The position numbers and the translations under genes are program-made. Source: Clostridiales bacterium (GTDB lineage Bacteria > Bacillota > Clostridia > Peptostreptococcales > BM714). From it: 7,441 nt of DNA. Of this stretch, positions 1 to 6,124 are shown piece after piece. The stretch lies in contig PKTO01000266.1 in the NCBI GenBank assembly GCA_002869095.1, forward strand, positions 1 to 7,441, read 5' to 3'. The notes beneath the pieces are model-generated. The model saw nothing but the letters and a program-made list of their open reading frames with translations, was not told where the DNA came from and searched no databases. How positions within the stretch are numbered: position 1 is the stretch's first letter; each line of letters starts with the position of its first letter.

Positions 1-28
1 CGGATCCTTCATGTATTTTATCAAATAC

Positions 29-781
29 TTAAAGTTGTTGAATCTCATTGCCTTCCCCTCCGAAAACTGCCTTGTCCAAAGTTTCCCCAATACTGCCGCG
101 GACAACCATGTCAGCCTTGCCGTCAAAAGGTGTCTCCTGCCTGTTTATCAAAACCAGTTTCCCTTTATTGAATTCAGACACCAGCCCGGCTGCAGGATAG
201 ACTAAAAGCGACGTTCCTCCTACAATCAACAGATCCGCTCTCCTTATGTGGTCGGCGGCTGATTGAAAAATCGACATGTCCAAAGCCTCCTCGTACAATA
301 CAATGTCAGGCCTTACAATCCCACCGCAATCGAGGCAAGTCGGCACTTTGAACCTTTCGTCCGCAATATAATCCAGAGAATATGGTTTGCCGCAATTTGT
401 GCAAATATTCTTATGTATGGTTCCATGAAGCTCCAAAACATTTTTGCTGCCGCCCAATTGATGAAGTCCGTCGATATTTTGTGTTATCACGGCTGACAGC
501 TTTCCTTCCTCTTCCAATTTGGCCAAAGCCAAATGCGCCTTGTTAGGCTTCGCATCCCTGAAGAATATCTTTTCTCTGCAAAACTCATAAAAGACATCCG
601 GATGCCTAATGAAAAACGAATGGCTGAGAATTGTCTCGGGAGAATAGTCTCCGTATTTGCAGCTGTACAGTCCGGTTTGAGACCTGAAATCCGGGATTTT
701 GCTTTCCGTGGATGTTCCCGCCCCTCCGAAAAATACCACTTCATTAGATTCTTCAATCCATTTACTTAGCCGGTTCATCAT
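29..781 (-). CDS. cobB: Sir2-family NAD-dependent protein deacylase (sirtuin)
   Basis: Sirtuins remove acyl groups from lysine side chains in the cytoplasm, using NAD+ and releasing nicotinamide and O-acyl-ADP-ribose. The 250-residue protein is full length for a bacterial sirtuin. Visible motifs in order are the Rossmann/NAD motif GGAGTSTESKIPDFRS (19-34), TQNIDGLH (100-107), the catalytic histidine in LHGT (H119), four zinc cysteines (C127, C130, C149, C152), RPDIVLYEE (157-165) and GGTSL (188-192). Residue 28 is Lys where the family usually has Gly (SGIPDFR). Two ATG codons lie in tandem at the start; an AGGGG ribosome binding site sits 6 bases before the first, so I keep that one. The gene follows the rnpB terminator and has its own TATAAT box, so it is probably a separate transcript. 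The family call is very secure. The acyl specificity (acetyl, succinyl or other) cannot be read from the sequence. Confidence 0.96.
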   Translation of the reverse strand: MMNRLSKWIEESNEVVFFGGAGTSTESKIPDFRSQTGLYSCKYGDYSPETILSHSFFIRHPDVFYEFCREKIFFRDAKPNKAHLALAKLEEEGKLSAVITQNIDGLHQLGGSKNVLELHGTIHKNICTNCGKPYSLDYIADERFKVPTCLDCGGIVRPDIVLYEEALDMSIFQSAADHIRRADLLIVGGTSLLVYPAAGLVSEFNKGKLVLINRQETPFDGKADMVVRGSIGETLDKAVFGGEGNEIQQL

Positions 782-813
782 TGTTCGCCCCTATTGCTTT
801 TGTCTTCAAATCC

Positions 814-819
814 ATTATA
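814..819 (-). promoter_or_regulatory. Candidate -10 box of the cobB promoter
   Basis: A perfect TATAAT lies 32 bases before the cobB ATG and just after the U-tract of the rnpB terminator. Transcription would begin near 807, giving a leader of about 25 bases that holds the AGGGG ribosome binding site at 788-792. The hexamer at the matching -35 distance (837-842, GTGCTT) is poor and falls inside the terminator stem, so this may be a weak promoter. The 13-mer TTGTATAATGGAT spanning this box recurs in front of dgt at nearly the same distance from the start codon. Confidence 0.45.
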
Positions 820-820
820 C

Positions 821-858
821 AAAAAAATAAAAATAAAAGCACTCCTGAGAGCGCTTTT
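821..858 (-). terminator. Intrinsic terminator of rnpB
   Basis: Read on the minus strand, AAAAGCGCTC and GAGTGCTTTT (858-835) form a 10-bp stem with one G-U pair and a TCAG loop. A T-rich run with a single A follows (834-821). It begins a few bases after the mature 3' end of RNase P RNA and is the clearest terminator in the window. It should separate rnpB from cobB. Confidence 0.9.
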
Positions 859-860
859 AT

Positions 861-1200
861 GCAACAAGTAAATCGTAAGCCGAGTTCTGTATTTGACAGT
901 CATCTATCTAGGCTCGGCGTCGCCGCCGTGCTCAAGCGACCTACCGTCGGGACGGCGACGAGCAACCGCCTTTTCATGTCCCTGCTTGGTCTTGCTCCAG
1001 ATGGGGTTTACAGAGCCGGCAAGTCGCCTTAGCCGCTGGTGAGCTCTTACCTCACCTTTCCACCCTTGCTATTTAAATAGCGGTTTATTTCTGTTGCACT
1101 ATCCTTGAAGTTGCCTCCACTGGGAATTACCCAGCACCCTGCTCTGCGGAGCTCGGACTTTCCTCATATTTTCATATGCGACCGTCTGACTTACTCATTC
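861..1200 (-). ncRNA. rnpB: RNase P catalytic RNA, class A
   Basis: This is the ribozyme subunit of RNase P, which cuts the 5' leader from pre-tRNAs. The conserved cores are visible on the minus strand: GAGGAAAGTCC near the 5' end (1164-1154), GGTAAGAGC inside the GGTGAG/CTCACC helix, and ACAGAACTCGGCTTA near the 3' end. Helix P1 forms between the two ends (about 12 bp, 1199-1188 with 874-863). P2 pairs GACGGTC with GACTGTC. P4 pairs 1160-1152 with 884-877 and leaves the universal bulged U at 1157. Compared with E. coli, P4 has CCGAG/CTCGG in place of CCGGG/CCCGG, a compensated change. P18 is a CGGCG/CGCCG stem with a GCGA tetraloop (928-915), and the tRNA-CCA-binding GGT lies at 945-943. This is the ancestral class A form, which is common in Clostridia. 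The ends are inferred from P1 and may be off by a few bases. Confidence 0.97.
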
Positions 1201-1202
1201 AT

Positions 1203-1238
1203 GGAGATAAGAATATCACAAAGAACTATTACTGTCAA
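1203..1238 (-). promoter_or_regulatory. Sigma-A promoter of rnpB
   Basis: The minus strand reads TTGACA (1238-1233), a 17-base spacer, then TATTCT (1215-1210). The predicted start, about seven bases further on, falls near 1200-1203, exactly where helix P1 of RNase P RNA begins. The -35 hexamer matches consensus fully and the -10 hexamer matches at four of six positions. The box lies only 5 bases after the nif3 stop codon. Confidence 0.85.
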
Positions 1239-1243
1239 AGCTC

Positions 1244-2356
1244 TCACTTGTAGTATTTAAAAGGATTTATGTCTGCATCAGACACATGGATTTCGCATTT
1301 GGAACCGGTGGATGCAATCTCCTCGGAAAGCATTTTTTTTATTAGATGCTTGAAAAAATCCTCACTTTCATAATGGCCGATGTCGACAAGCGCGAGATTG
1401 TTCATCCTTGCAAATTGAGCGTCGTGATACTTTATGTCCCCTGTCAAAAAGCATTCGACACCGCTTTTGTAAGCATCTCTTATAAAATCGGACCCGCTTC
1501 CTGTACAAAGCCCGACTTTTTCTATGATTCTTTCTTCATCTCCAGTATATTTCAAAACTTCTGCCGACAGCAAATCTTTTAGCATAGCAAGAAGCATTTT
1601 AAATTTTCTGGGTTTTGAAAGCATTCCTACTCTGCCTCCGCCTGAATTTTTCCGTATGTTTTCAAGATGTATTATGTCATATGCCATTTCTTCATACGGA
1701 TGAACCGATTTCAATTCTTCAACCGTTGATTTTACTTTTTCAAACGGCAGAATTGTCTCAACCCGCATTTCATCAACCTTTTCCAGTTTTCCTATTTCCC
1801 CGATATGCGGATTTGCCCCGTCAAGCGGTCTGAAAGAGCCTATCCCCTTTGAGGAAAACGTGCAATCGCTGTATGAACCAATGCTTCCTCCACCCATTTC
1901 TCCCATCTTTTCAGTCACTGCTGAAACATGTTCTGATGGAACGAAAACAATAAGCTTGCAATATGCCCCCTTCAGCGGATTAAGGGCTTGAGTCCCTTCC
2001 AGCCCTATAAGATCTGACAGATAGTCGTTGGTTCCACCTTCATGGTTGTCGCAATTTGTGTGAATTGAAAAAACGGAAATGTCATTTTTTATGCAATCCA
2101 TGACCAAACGGTCCTCGGCCAAACTTGCGTCGAAGTTCTTGATTGGTTTGAAAATAAGCGGATGGTGGGTTATAACCAATTCGGACCTGGTTTCAATTGC
2201 CTCCCTCATGACTTCAGGTGTCAATTCGAGCGCTGTCAAAATGCGCTCATATTTTGTTTTGCCGCAATCGATCATGAATCCGGTATTGTCCCAATCCTCC
2301 GCATATTCATTTGGGTATTTATCCATCATAATATTCAAAAGCCTTTCCCTTTTCAT
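1244..2356 (-). CDS. Nif3-like dinuclear metal center protein with PII-like insert (YqfO type)
   Basis: This belongs to the Nif3/YbgI/YqfO family, hexameric toroid proteins with a two-metal site. They are often labelled GTP cyclohydrolase 1 type 2 homologs, but the physiological role is not settled. The 370-residue length fits the long Firmicute form. Metal ligands expected from the family are present: H64 and H65 (THHPLIF), D103 (HTNCDNHEGG), H328 and E332 (GHYESE). Other family motifs are WDNTG (22-26) and FLTGDIKYHDAQFA (303-316). Residues of about 130-230 are the CutA/PII-like insert, with the glycine-rich GGGSIG and the HPYEE motif (219-223). The ATG overlaps the trmK stop as ATGA. An AAGGAGG lies 13 bases upstream (2370-2376), longer than usual, so translation is probably coupled to trmK. 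No terminator is visible before the rnpB promoter. Confidence 0.95.
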   Translation of the reverse strand: MKRERLLNIMMDKYPNEYAEDWDNTGFMIDCGKTKYERILTALELTPEVMREAIETRSELVITHHPLIFKPIKNFDASLAEDRLVMDCIKNDISVFSIHTNCDNHEGGTNDYLSDLIGLEGTQALNPLKGAYCKLIVFVPSEHVSAVTEKMGEMGGGSIGSYSDCTFSSKGIGSFRPLDGANPHIGEIGKLEKVDEMRVETILPFEKVKSTVEELKSVHPYEEMAYDIIHLENIRKNSGGGRVGMLSKPRKFKMLLAMLKDLLSAEVLKYTGDEERIIEKVGLCTGSGSDFIRDAYKSGVECFLTGDIKYHDAQFARMNNLALVDIGHYESEDFFKHLIKKMLSEEIASTGSKCEIHVSDADINPFKYYK

Positions 2357-3051
2357 ATAGCTTTCAAAACCTCCTTAAGCCTTTCGATGCGGTCAATTAT
2401 TTCAAAGGTTTTTTTATTCATAGATTCCGACTCGGCTGCATTTTGCTTTATATTTTCAAGTATTTTTTCGTATTTGGCTATTTTATGGTTGACGAAATCC
2501 ATAAGCAAGGGATCCTTTTCTTCAAGCATTTTAATGCCTATTTCATCATATGCCAGATTCTCACAGGAACTATCTCCTCTTTCAACCAACATAATTTCAT
2601 AAAACTTTTTTCTATCCTTGGCTATCCGTTCGGATATGACCCTGTAGCTATTCTCCTTAAGCCATTTCCTCAATTCCGGCTGGGCCACCATTGGTTGCAG
2701 CACAAGCCTTGGGTTGACATCTGAAATAAATCTTTCTCCTTCGATAAGGATATCCCTTATGAGAAGGCCTCCCATGCCGGCAATTATTACCTTGTCGACA
2801 TTCTCGCCAATTATAGGTCCCAATCCGTTTCCCAGTTTGAGTTCTATGCTTTTAGCCATCCCCTGGGCTTCAACTATCCTTCTTGCATTGTCCAAAGGTC
2901 CCGGATTCACATCAGTAGCAAATATCTTCGGGCTGATTGCATTTTCAACCAAATAGATCGGTATATATCCATGGTCCGTTCCGATATCCGCGACACGTTC
3001 TCCTTTTCTTACATATTCCGCTATGGCTTGAAGCCTTGGGTCCAATTTCAA
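2353..3051 (-). CDS. trmK: tRNA (adenine(22)-N1)-methyltransferase
   Basis: TrmK (B. subtilis YqfN) transfers a methyl group from S-adenosylmethionine to N1 of A22 in the D-loop of tRNAs. The 232-residue protein has a Rossmann-type methyltransferase domain: motif I VADIGTDHGYIPIYL (20-34), the acidic residue after strand 2 in ATDVNPGPLDNAR (45-57), NGLGPI (75-80), IAGMGG (90-95) and the family signature LVLQPMVAQPELRKWL (about 116-131). The C-terminal part from about residue 180 is charged and helical, as in the coiled-coil domain of characterised TrmK. The start is a TTG at 3051, chosen because a perfect AAGGAGG (3059-3065) sits 7 bases upstream; no ATG is suitably placed. The gene overlaps nif3 by 4 bases, a pairing found across Firmicutes. 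It has no room for its own promoter after the hairpin that follows rpoD. Confidence 0.95.
   Translation of the reverse strand: MKLDPRLQAIAEYVRKGERVADIGTDHGYIPIYLVENAISPKIFATDVNPGPLDNARRIVEAQGMAKSIELKLGNGLGPIIGENVDKVIIAGMGGLLIRDILIEGERFISDVNPRLVLQPMVAQPELRKWLKENSYRVISERIAKDRKKFYEIMLVERGDSSCENLAYDEIGIKMLEEKDPLLMDFVNHKIAKYEKILENIKQNAAESESMNKKTFEIIDRIERLKEVLKAI
2370..2376 (-). promoter_or_regulatory. Distant Shine-Dalgarno of nif3 inside trmK
   Basis: AAGGAGG within the last trmK codons lies 13 bases before the nif3 ATG, wider than the usual 5-9. No in-frame start codon sits closer to it. Because the trmK stop overlaps the nif3 start, re-initiation by terminating ribosomes probably adds to initiation here. 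Confidence 0.6.
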
Positions 3052-3058
3052 TTTGAAT

Positions 3059-3065
3059 CCTCCTT
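3059..3065 (-). promoter_or_regulatory. Shine-Dalgarno that sets the trmK TTG start
   Basis: A perfect AAGGAGG is followed by 7 bases and then TTG at 3051. The protein from this TTG begins MKLDPRLQAIAEYV, which matches the usual TrmK N-terminus. A second in-frame TTG two codons later is too far from the site. Confidence 0.9.
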
Positions 3066-3092
3066 AAAAATAAAGATTCGCATAAGCGAACC
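3066..3092 (-). terminator. Hairpin with U-rich tail after rpoD
   Basis: One base after the rpoD TAG, the minus strand reads GGTTCGC, loop TTAT, GCGAATC (3092-3075), a 7-bp stem with one G-U pair. TTTATTTTT follows (3074-3066). The stem is short, so termination may be partial. The tail runs directly into the trmK AAGGAGG with no spacer, so readthrough or a promoter inside rpoD is needed to express trmK and nif3. Confidence 0.65.
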
Positions 3093-3093
3093 C

Positions 3094-4197
3094 CTATTCC
3101 AAATAATCTTTAAGTTTTTTGCTTCTGCTTGGATGTTTCAGTTTTCTCAATGCCTTTGCTTCAATCTGGCGAATTCGTTCTCTCGTGACATCAAATTTCT
3201 TTCCGACTTCCTCGAGTGTCCTTGCCCTTCCGTCTTCAAGTCCGAAACGCAATTTCAAAACCTTCTGCTCCCTCGGAGTCAATGTATCCAGTACTTCAAT
3301 CAACTGTTCCTTAAGCATCGAAAAGGCTGCCGCCTCTGCCGGTGCCGGTGCATCGATATCCGGTATGAAGTCCCCAAGATGGCTGTCCTCTTCTTCCCCT
3401 ATAGGGGTTTCAAGCGACACGGGTTCCTGTGCTATCTTCAATATTTCCCTTACTTTTTCGACCGGCATATCCATTTCTTCTGCAATCTCCTCCGGTTTAG
3501 GCTCCCTACCGAGTTCCTGCAGCAATTGCCTCGACACACGGATCAATTTATTGATTGTTTCAACCATATGAACAGGTATTCTTATGGTCCTCGCCTGATC
3601 AGCAATGGCCCTCGTTATAGCCTGCCTGATCCACCAAGTCGCATAAGTGCTGAATTTATATCCTTTTCGCCAATCGAATTTCTCGACCGCTTTTATAAGA
3701 CCCAGATTGCCTTCCTGTATAAGGTCCAAAAACAGCATTCCCCTCCCGACATATCTCTTGGCTATGCTCACGACCAATCTCAAATTGGCTTCGCATAATT
3801 TTTTTCTGGCTTCTTCATCTCCGGCTTCCATTGCCTGGGCAAGCTCAATTTCTTCAGTAGCAGTCAAAAGCGGCACTTTGCCTATTTCTTTCAAGTACAT
3901 CCTCACTGGGTCATCTATGTTTACGCCCTTTGGCACCGCTATTTCTTTTTCTTTTGCTTCTTTGATCTCAGGTTCATCTTCATCAGCCAAACCGATGATA
4001 TCGTCTTTGTCACCAAGGATTTCAACTCCTGCAGAAGTTAAAGAGTCATAAATTTCTTCTATATCGTCTTTATCCAAGTCGATTTCCTCAAAAGCTTCGG
4101 CAATCTCCGAATATGTCAGATTACCTTTCTTCTTTCCCTTTTGAACAAGCAACGATACGTTTTCATCGCTTTTTGTCTTTTCTTTTGAATTTTTAAT
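3094..4197 (-). CDS. rpoD: RNA polymerase primary sigma factor (sigma-70/SigA), probable ATT start
   Basis: The principal sigma factor directs RNA polymerase to -10 and -35 promoter elements of housekeeping genes. Numbered from the ATT start (367 residues), region 1.1-like sequence spans about 15-75, region 1.2 begins at [12 protein letters not shown] (95-106), and the -10-recognising region 2.4 contains [10 protein letters not shown] (185-194). Region 3.0 has HMVETINKL (210-218). The region 4.2 helix-turn-helix has [21 protein letters not shown] (about 326-346). The first ATG in frame is at 4245, but it lies 50 bases inside dnaG, lacks a ribosome binding site and adds 16 residues ([15 protein letters not shown]) unlike any sigma N-terminus. 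The ATT at 4197 has a strong GGGAGGGGAG upstream, overlaps the dnaG stop by one base and gives a usual clostridial length. A TTG at 4152 is possible but has no ribosome binding site. The family is certain; the start is inferred. Confidence 0.95.
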   Translation of the reverse strand: MKNSKEKTKSDENVSLLVQKGKKKGNLTYSEIAEAFEEIDLDKDDIEEIYDSLTSAGVEILGDKDDIIGLADEDEPEIKEAKEKEIAVPKGVNIDDPVRMYLKEIGKVPLLTATEEIELAQAMEAGDEEARKKLCEANLRLVVSIAKRYVGRGMLFLDLIQEGNLGLIKAVEKFDWRKGYKFSTYATWWIRQAITRAIADQARTIRIPVHMVETINKLIRVSRQLLQELGREPKPEEIAEEMDMPVEKVREILKIAQEPVSLETPIGEEEDSHLGDFIPDIDAPAPAEAAAFSMLKEQLIEVLDTLTPREQKVLKLRFGLEDGRARTLEEVGKKFDVTRERIRQIEAKALRKLKHPSRSKKLKDYLE

Positions 4198-6031
4198 TTG
4201 ACTCCCCTCCCTTCTTTTGCCCCGGCGGCAACAAATCAAACTCATTCAATTCATCCAACCGGTTCCTTAAATTTCTATACCGATTCAGTTCGTTATATAG
4301 TTCTTTAATCTTAATCAAATCTCCTTCTTTTTCAAGCTTATTTTTGTCGAATCCTTTCAGTTCATTTTCTATCCTGTTCATACGCATGGCGACAAGGCAT
4401 CCAAAAATGACTTCCCGCGGGTTTTTATCTGAAATTATTGCCGAAATATCCATTGATGAAATTTCGGTCAATTCTTCAATGCTTTCAATGTCAAGCGACT
4501 CTGCCAAGCTGCTTTGAAAAGCAATATCCTTATTGCCATATTCAAGTCTCAATGAATTAAATATCTTTTTATGTTCTTCCAATTCAAAATCGGATTCTTC
4601 AATGATTTTCTCCATGCTTTTGAAAATTTCTTTTCCTCTCATCAAAAGCCCTATGAGTATTCTTGCTGTTTCATGTTTTTTCCTTTTATCAACCTTGTAT
4701 ACGCGGTTTCCTGCGCTGGGCTTATATTTTTTGCCTGCTTGGCTGTTTTTATAAGCTTTTTCGAGCAAATTTCCGATTTCAGGTTCCTCGTTGTTGATTT
4801 TCTTCAAATAGACTTCTCTTTGCAGCGGCTCCGATATGGTGTCGAACAATTTTTTAAGCTCTTCCAAATATTCAATCCTTTCCTGCGGATTAGACCTTTC
4901 AAACCTGTCTCTCAATACTGTAATGCGGTAATCCAAAACAGGCAAAGCATTATGCATTTTGTTTTTAAAGGCATCTATCCCATTAATTTTGACGTATTCA
5001 TCCGGATCCTTGGCTCCTTCCAGATGAATTACCTTTATTTTGCAATTCGTTTTTTCTAAAATCCCCATCGCCTTGATTGTTGCCTTTTCACCCGCGGAAT
5101 CGGAATCATAGGCCAATATTATTTCCTTGCCGTAACGCTTAAGCAAATTCGCATGGTCTTCAGTCAAAGCCGTGCCCAGTGAAGCGACAGTATTCCTGAT
5201 TCCCCTTGAATACAAAGCTATGACATCCATGTATCCTTCTACAATGACAATCTTTTTTTCTTCACCTGTGTACTTCTTTGCAAAGTTCAGCCCGAACAGC
5301 AAATTCCTTTTATTAAAAAGCTCGGTCTCTGGAGAATTCAAATATTTGGGCAGCCCGTCGTCCAGCACCCTTCCCCCAAAACCGACTACACGGCCTCTTA
5401 TGTCAAATATCGGGAACATTATTCTATTTCTGAATCTGTCGTAGTACCCGGAACTTTTATCCCTCTTTATGATCAATCCGCATCGTTCCATATCTTCGAG
5501 TGAAAAACCTTTGATTTTATTAAGATGCCTTATGGCGCCATCCCAATTTTCGCTTGCAAAACCCAAACCAAAAGTTTTTACTGTATTGACATTTATTTCT
5601 CTGTGTTTCAAGTAATCAAGAGCGGATGCATTTTTTTTGAGGTTGTTGTAGTAATAAATCGCGGCCTCCCTCATCAGATCGTACAGAACAGACTTGTCCC
5701 TCACTATCTTTGTATTGTCGTATTTTTTCAGATAGTCCTCCAGCCTTATTCCGTTTTGTTCGGCCAGATACTCCAATGCATCAACAAAGTCCAGTTTTTC
5801 CATGTTCATTATGAATTCTATCACGTCTCCTGAAGCGCCGCATCCAAAACAATGATATCTTTGGCGGTCTTCCGAAACTATGAAAGACGGTGTCTTTTCA
5901 TTATGGAACGGACAAAGGCCCTTATGGTTTTTTCCGGTTTTTTTCAATTTCACATATTGTGAAATAACGGCCACGATATCCGACCTGTTAGCCACCTCTT
6001 CTATTAAGGCGTCCGTATAGGATCTTTGCAT
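4193..6031 (-). CDS. dnaG: DNA primase
   Basis: DnaG makes the short RNA primers that start leading- and lagging-strand DNA synthesis, working with the DnaB-type helicase. The 612-residue protein has all three expected parts. The N-terminal CHC2 zinc domain has C40, H43, C61 and C64 ([19 protein letters not shown]). The catalytic core has the basic [12 protein letters not shown] stretch (199-210) and the Toprim motifs EGYMDV (265-270, with E265), DSDSAG (309-314) and KDPDEY (341-346). A lysine/asparagine-rich linker near 425-455 leads to a helical C-terminal domain (about 455-600), expected to bind helicase. The ATG is preceded by GGGGTGG at 6038-6044, 6 bases away. The stop TAA overlaps the proposed rpoD ATT by one base, so the pair forms a dnaG-rpoD operon, the classic macromolecular synthesis arrangement of Firmicutes without rpsU. 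No lesions are seen. Confidence 0.98.
   Translation of the reverse strand: MQRSYTDALIEEVANRSDIVAVISQYVKLKKTGKNHKGLCPFHNEKTPSFIVSEDRQRYHCFGCGASGDVIEFIMNMEKLDFVDALEYLAEQNGIRLEDYLKKYDNTKIVRDKSVLYDLMREAAIYYYNNLKKNASALDYLKHREINVNTVKTFGLGFASENWDGAIRHLNKIKGFSLEDMERCGLIIKRDKSSGYYDRFRNRIMFPIFDIRGRVVGFGGRVLDDGLPKYLNSPETELFNKRNLLFGLNFAKKYTGEEKKIVIVEGYMDVIALYSRGIRNTVASLGTALTEDHANLLKRYGKEIILAYDSDSAGEKATIKAMGILEKTNCKIKVIHLEGAKDPDEYVKINGIDAFKNKMHNALPVLDYRITVLRDRFERSNPQERIEYLEELKKLFDTISEPLQREVYLKKINNEEPEIGNLLEKAYKNSQAGKKYKPSAGNRVYKVDKRKKHETARILIGLLMRGKEIFKSMEKIIEESDFELEEHKKIFNSLRLEYGNKDIAFQSSLAESLDIESIEELTEISSMDISAIISDKNPREVIFGCLVAMRMNRIENELKGFDKNKLEKEGDLIKIKELYNELNRYRNLRNRLDELNEFDLLPPGQKKGGESN
4202..4213 (-). 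promoter_or_regulatory. Shine-Dalgarno pointing to the rpoD ATT start
   Basis: The minus strand reads AAGGGAGGGGAG, then TCAA, then ATT at 4197. The GGAGG core is 8 bases from the ATT, ideal spacing. The purine run also encodes KKGGE at the DnaG C-terminus. No ATG, GTG or TTG stands at a usable distance, which is why the ATT is favoured. Confidence 0.7.
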
Positions 6032-6066
6032 AATTATCCACCCCGCAGATTCGACGAATTAAGTTA

Positions 6067-6093
6067 TTTCTACAAATTTCTTTGTTTCCCTGC
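6067..6093 (-). promoter_or_regulatory. Candidate sigma-H-like promoter before dnaG
   Basis: The minus strand has GCAGGGAAA (6093-6085), 11 bases, then GTAGAAA (6073-6067). This resembles the B. subtilis sigma-H consensus RnAGGAwWW-N11/12-RnnGAAT with one mismatch in each half. A start near 6060 would leave a leader of about 30 bases with the dnaG ribosome binding site. No good sigma-A hexamer pair is seen in this gap. The match is short and could be chance. Confidence 0.3.
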
Positions 6094-6124
6094 ATAAAAT
6101 CAAATAGTCGTAATATTGAGTTAT

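Noticed and set aside
1..12. Possible minus-strand start codon (ATG AAG GAT CCG) after cobB
   Set aside because: Only four codons are visible and no ribosome binding site precedes them, so a further gene cannot be supported.
13..28. Inverted repeat GTATTT/AAATAC right after the cobB stop codon
   Set aside because: The stem is only 6 A/T-rich pairs and no U-tract follows, so it is not a convincing terminator.
781..1032. Plus-strand open frame of 83 codons
   Set aside because: It runs antisense through the cobB leader, the rnpB terminator and the 3' half of rnpB, which is an RNA gene. There is no ribosome binding site.
2971..3798. Plus-strand open frame of 275 codons
   Set aside because: It is antisense to trmK and rpoD, is rich in Phe, Cys and Arg, and matches no family. 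The minus strand here is clearly coding, so this is a shadow.
4195..4245. ATG at 4245 as the rpoD start
   Set aside because: It would place 16 residues of out-of-frame dnaG tail on the sigma factor and has no ribosome binding site. The ATT at 4197 fits better.
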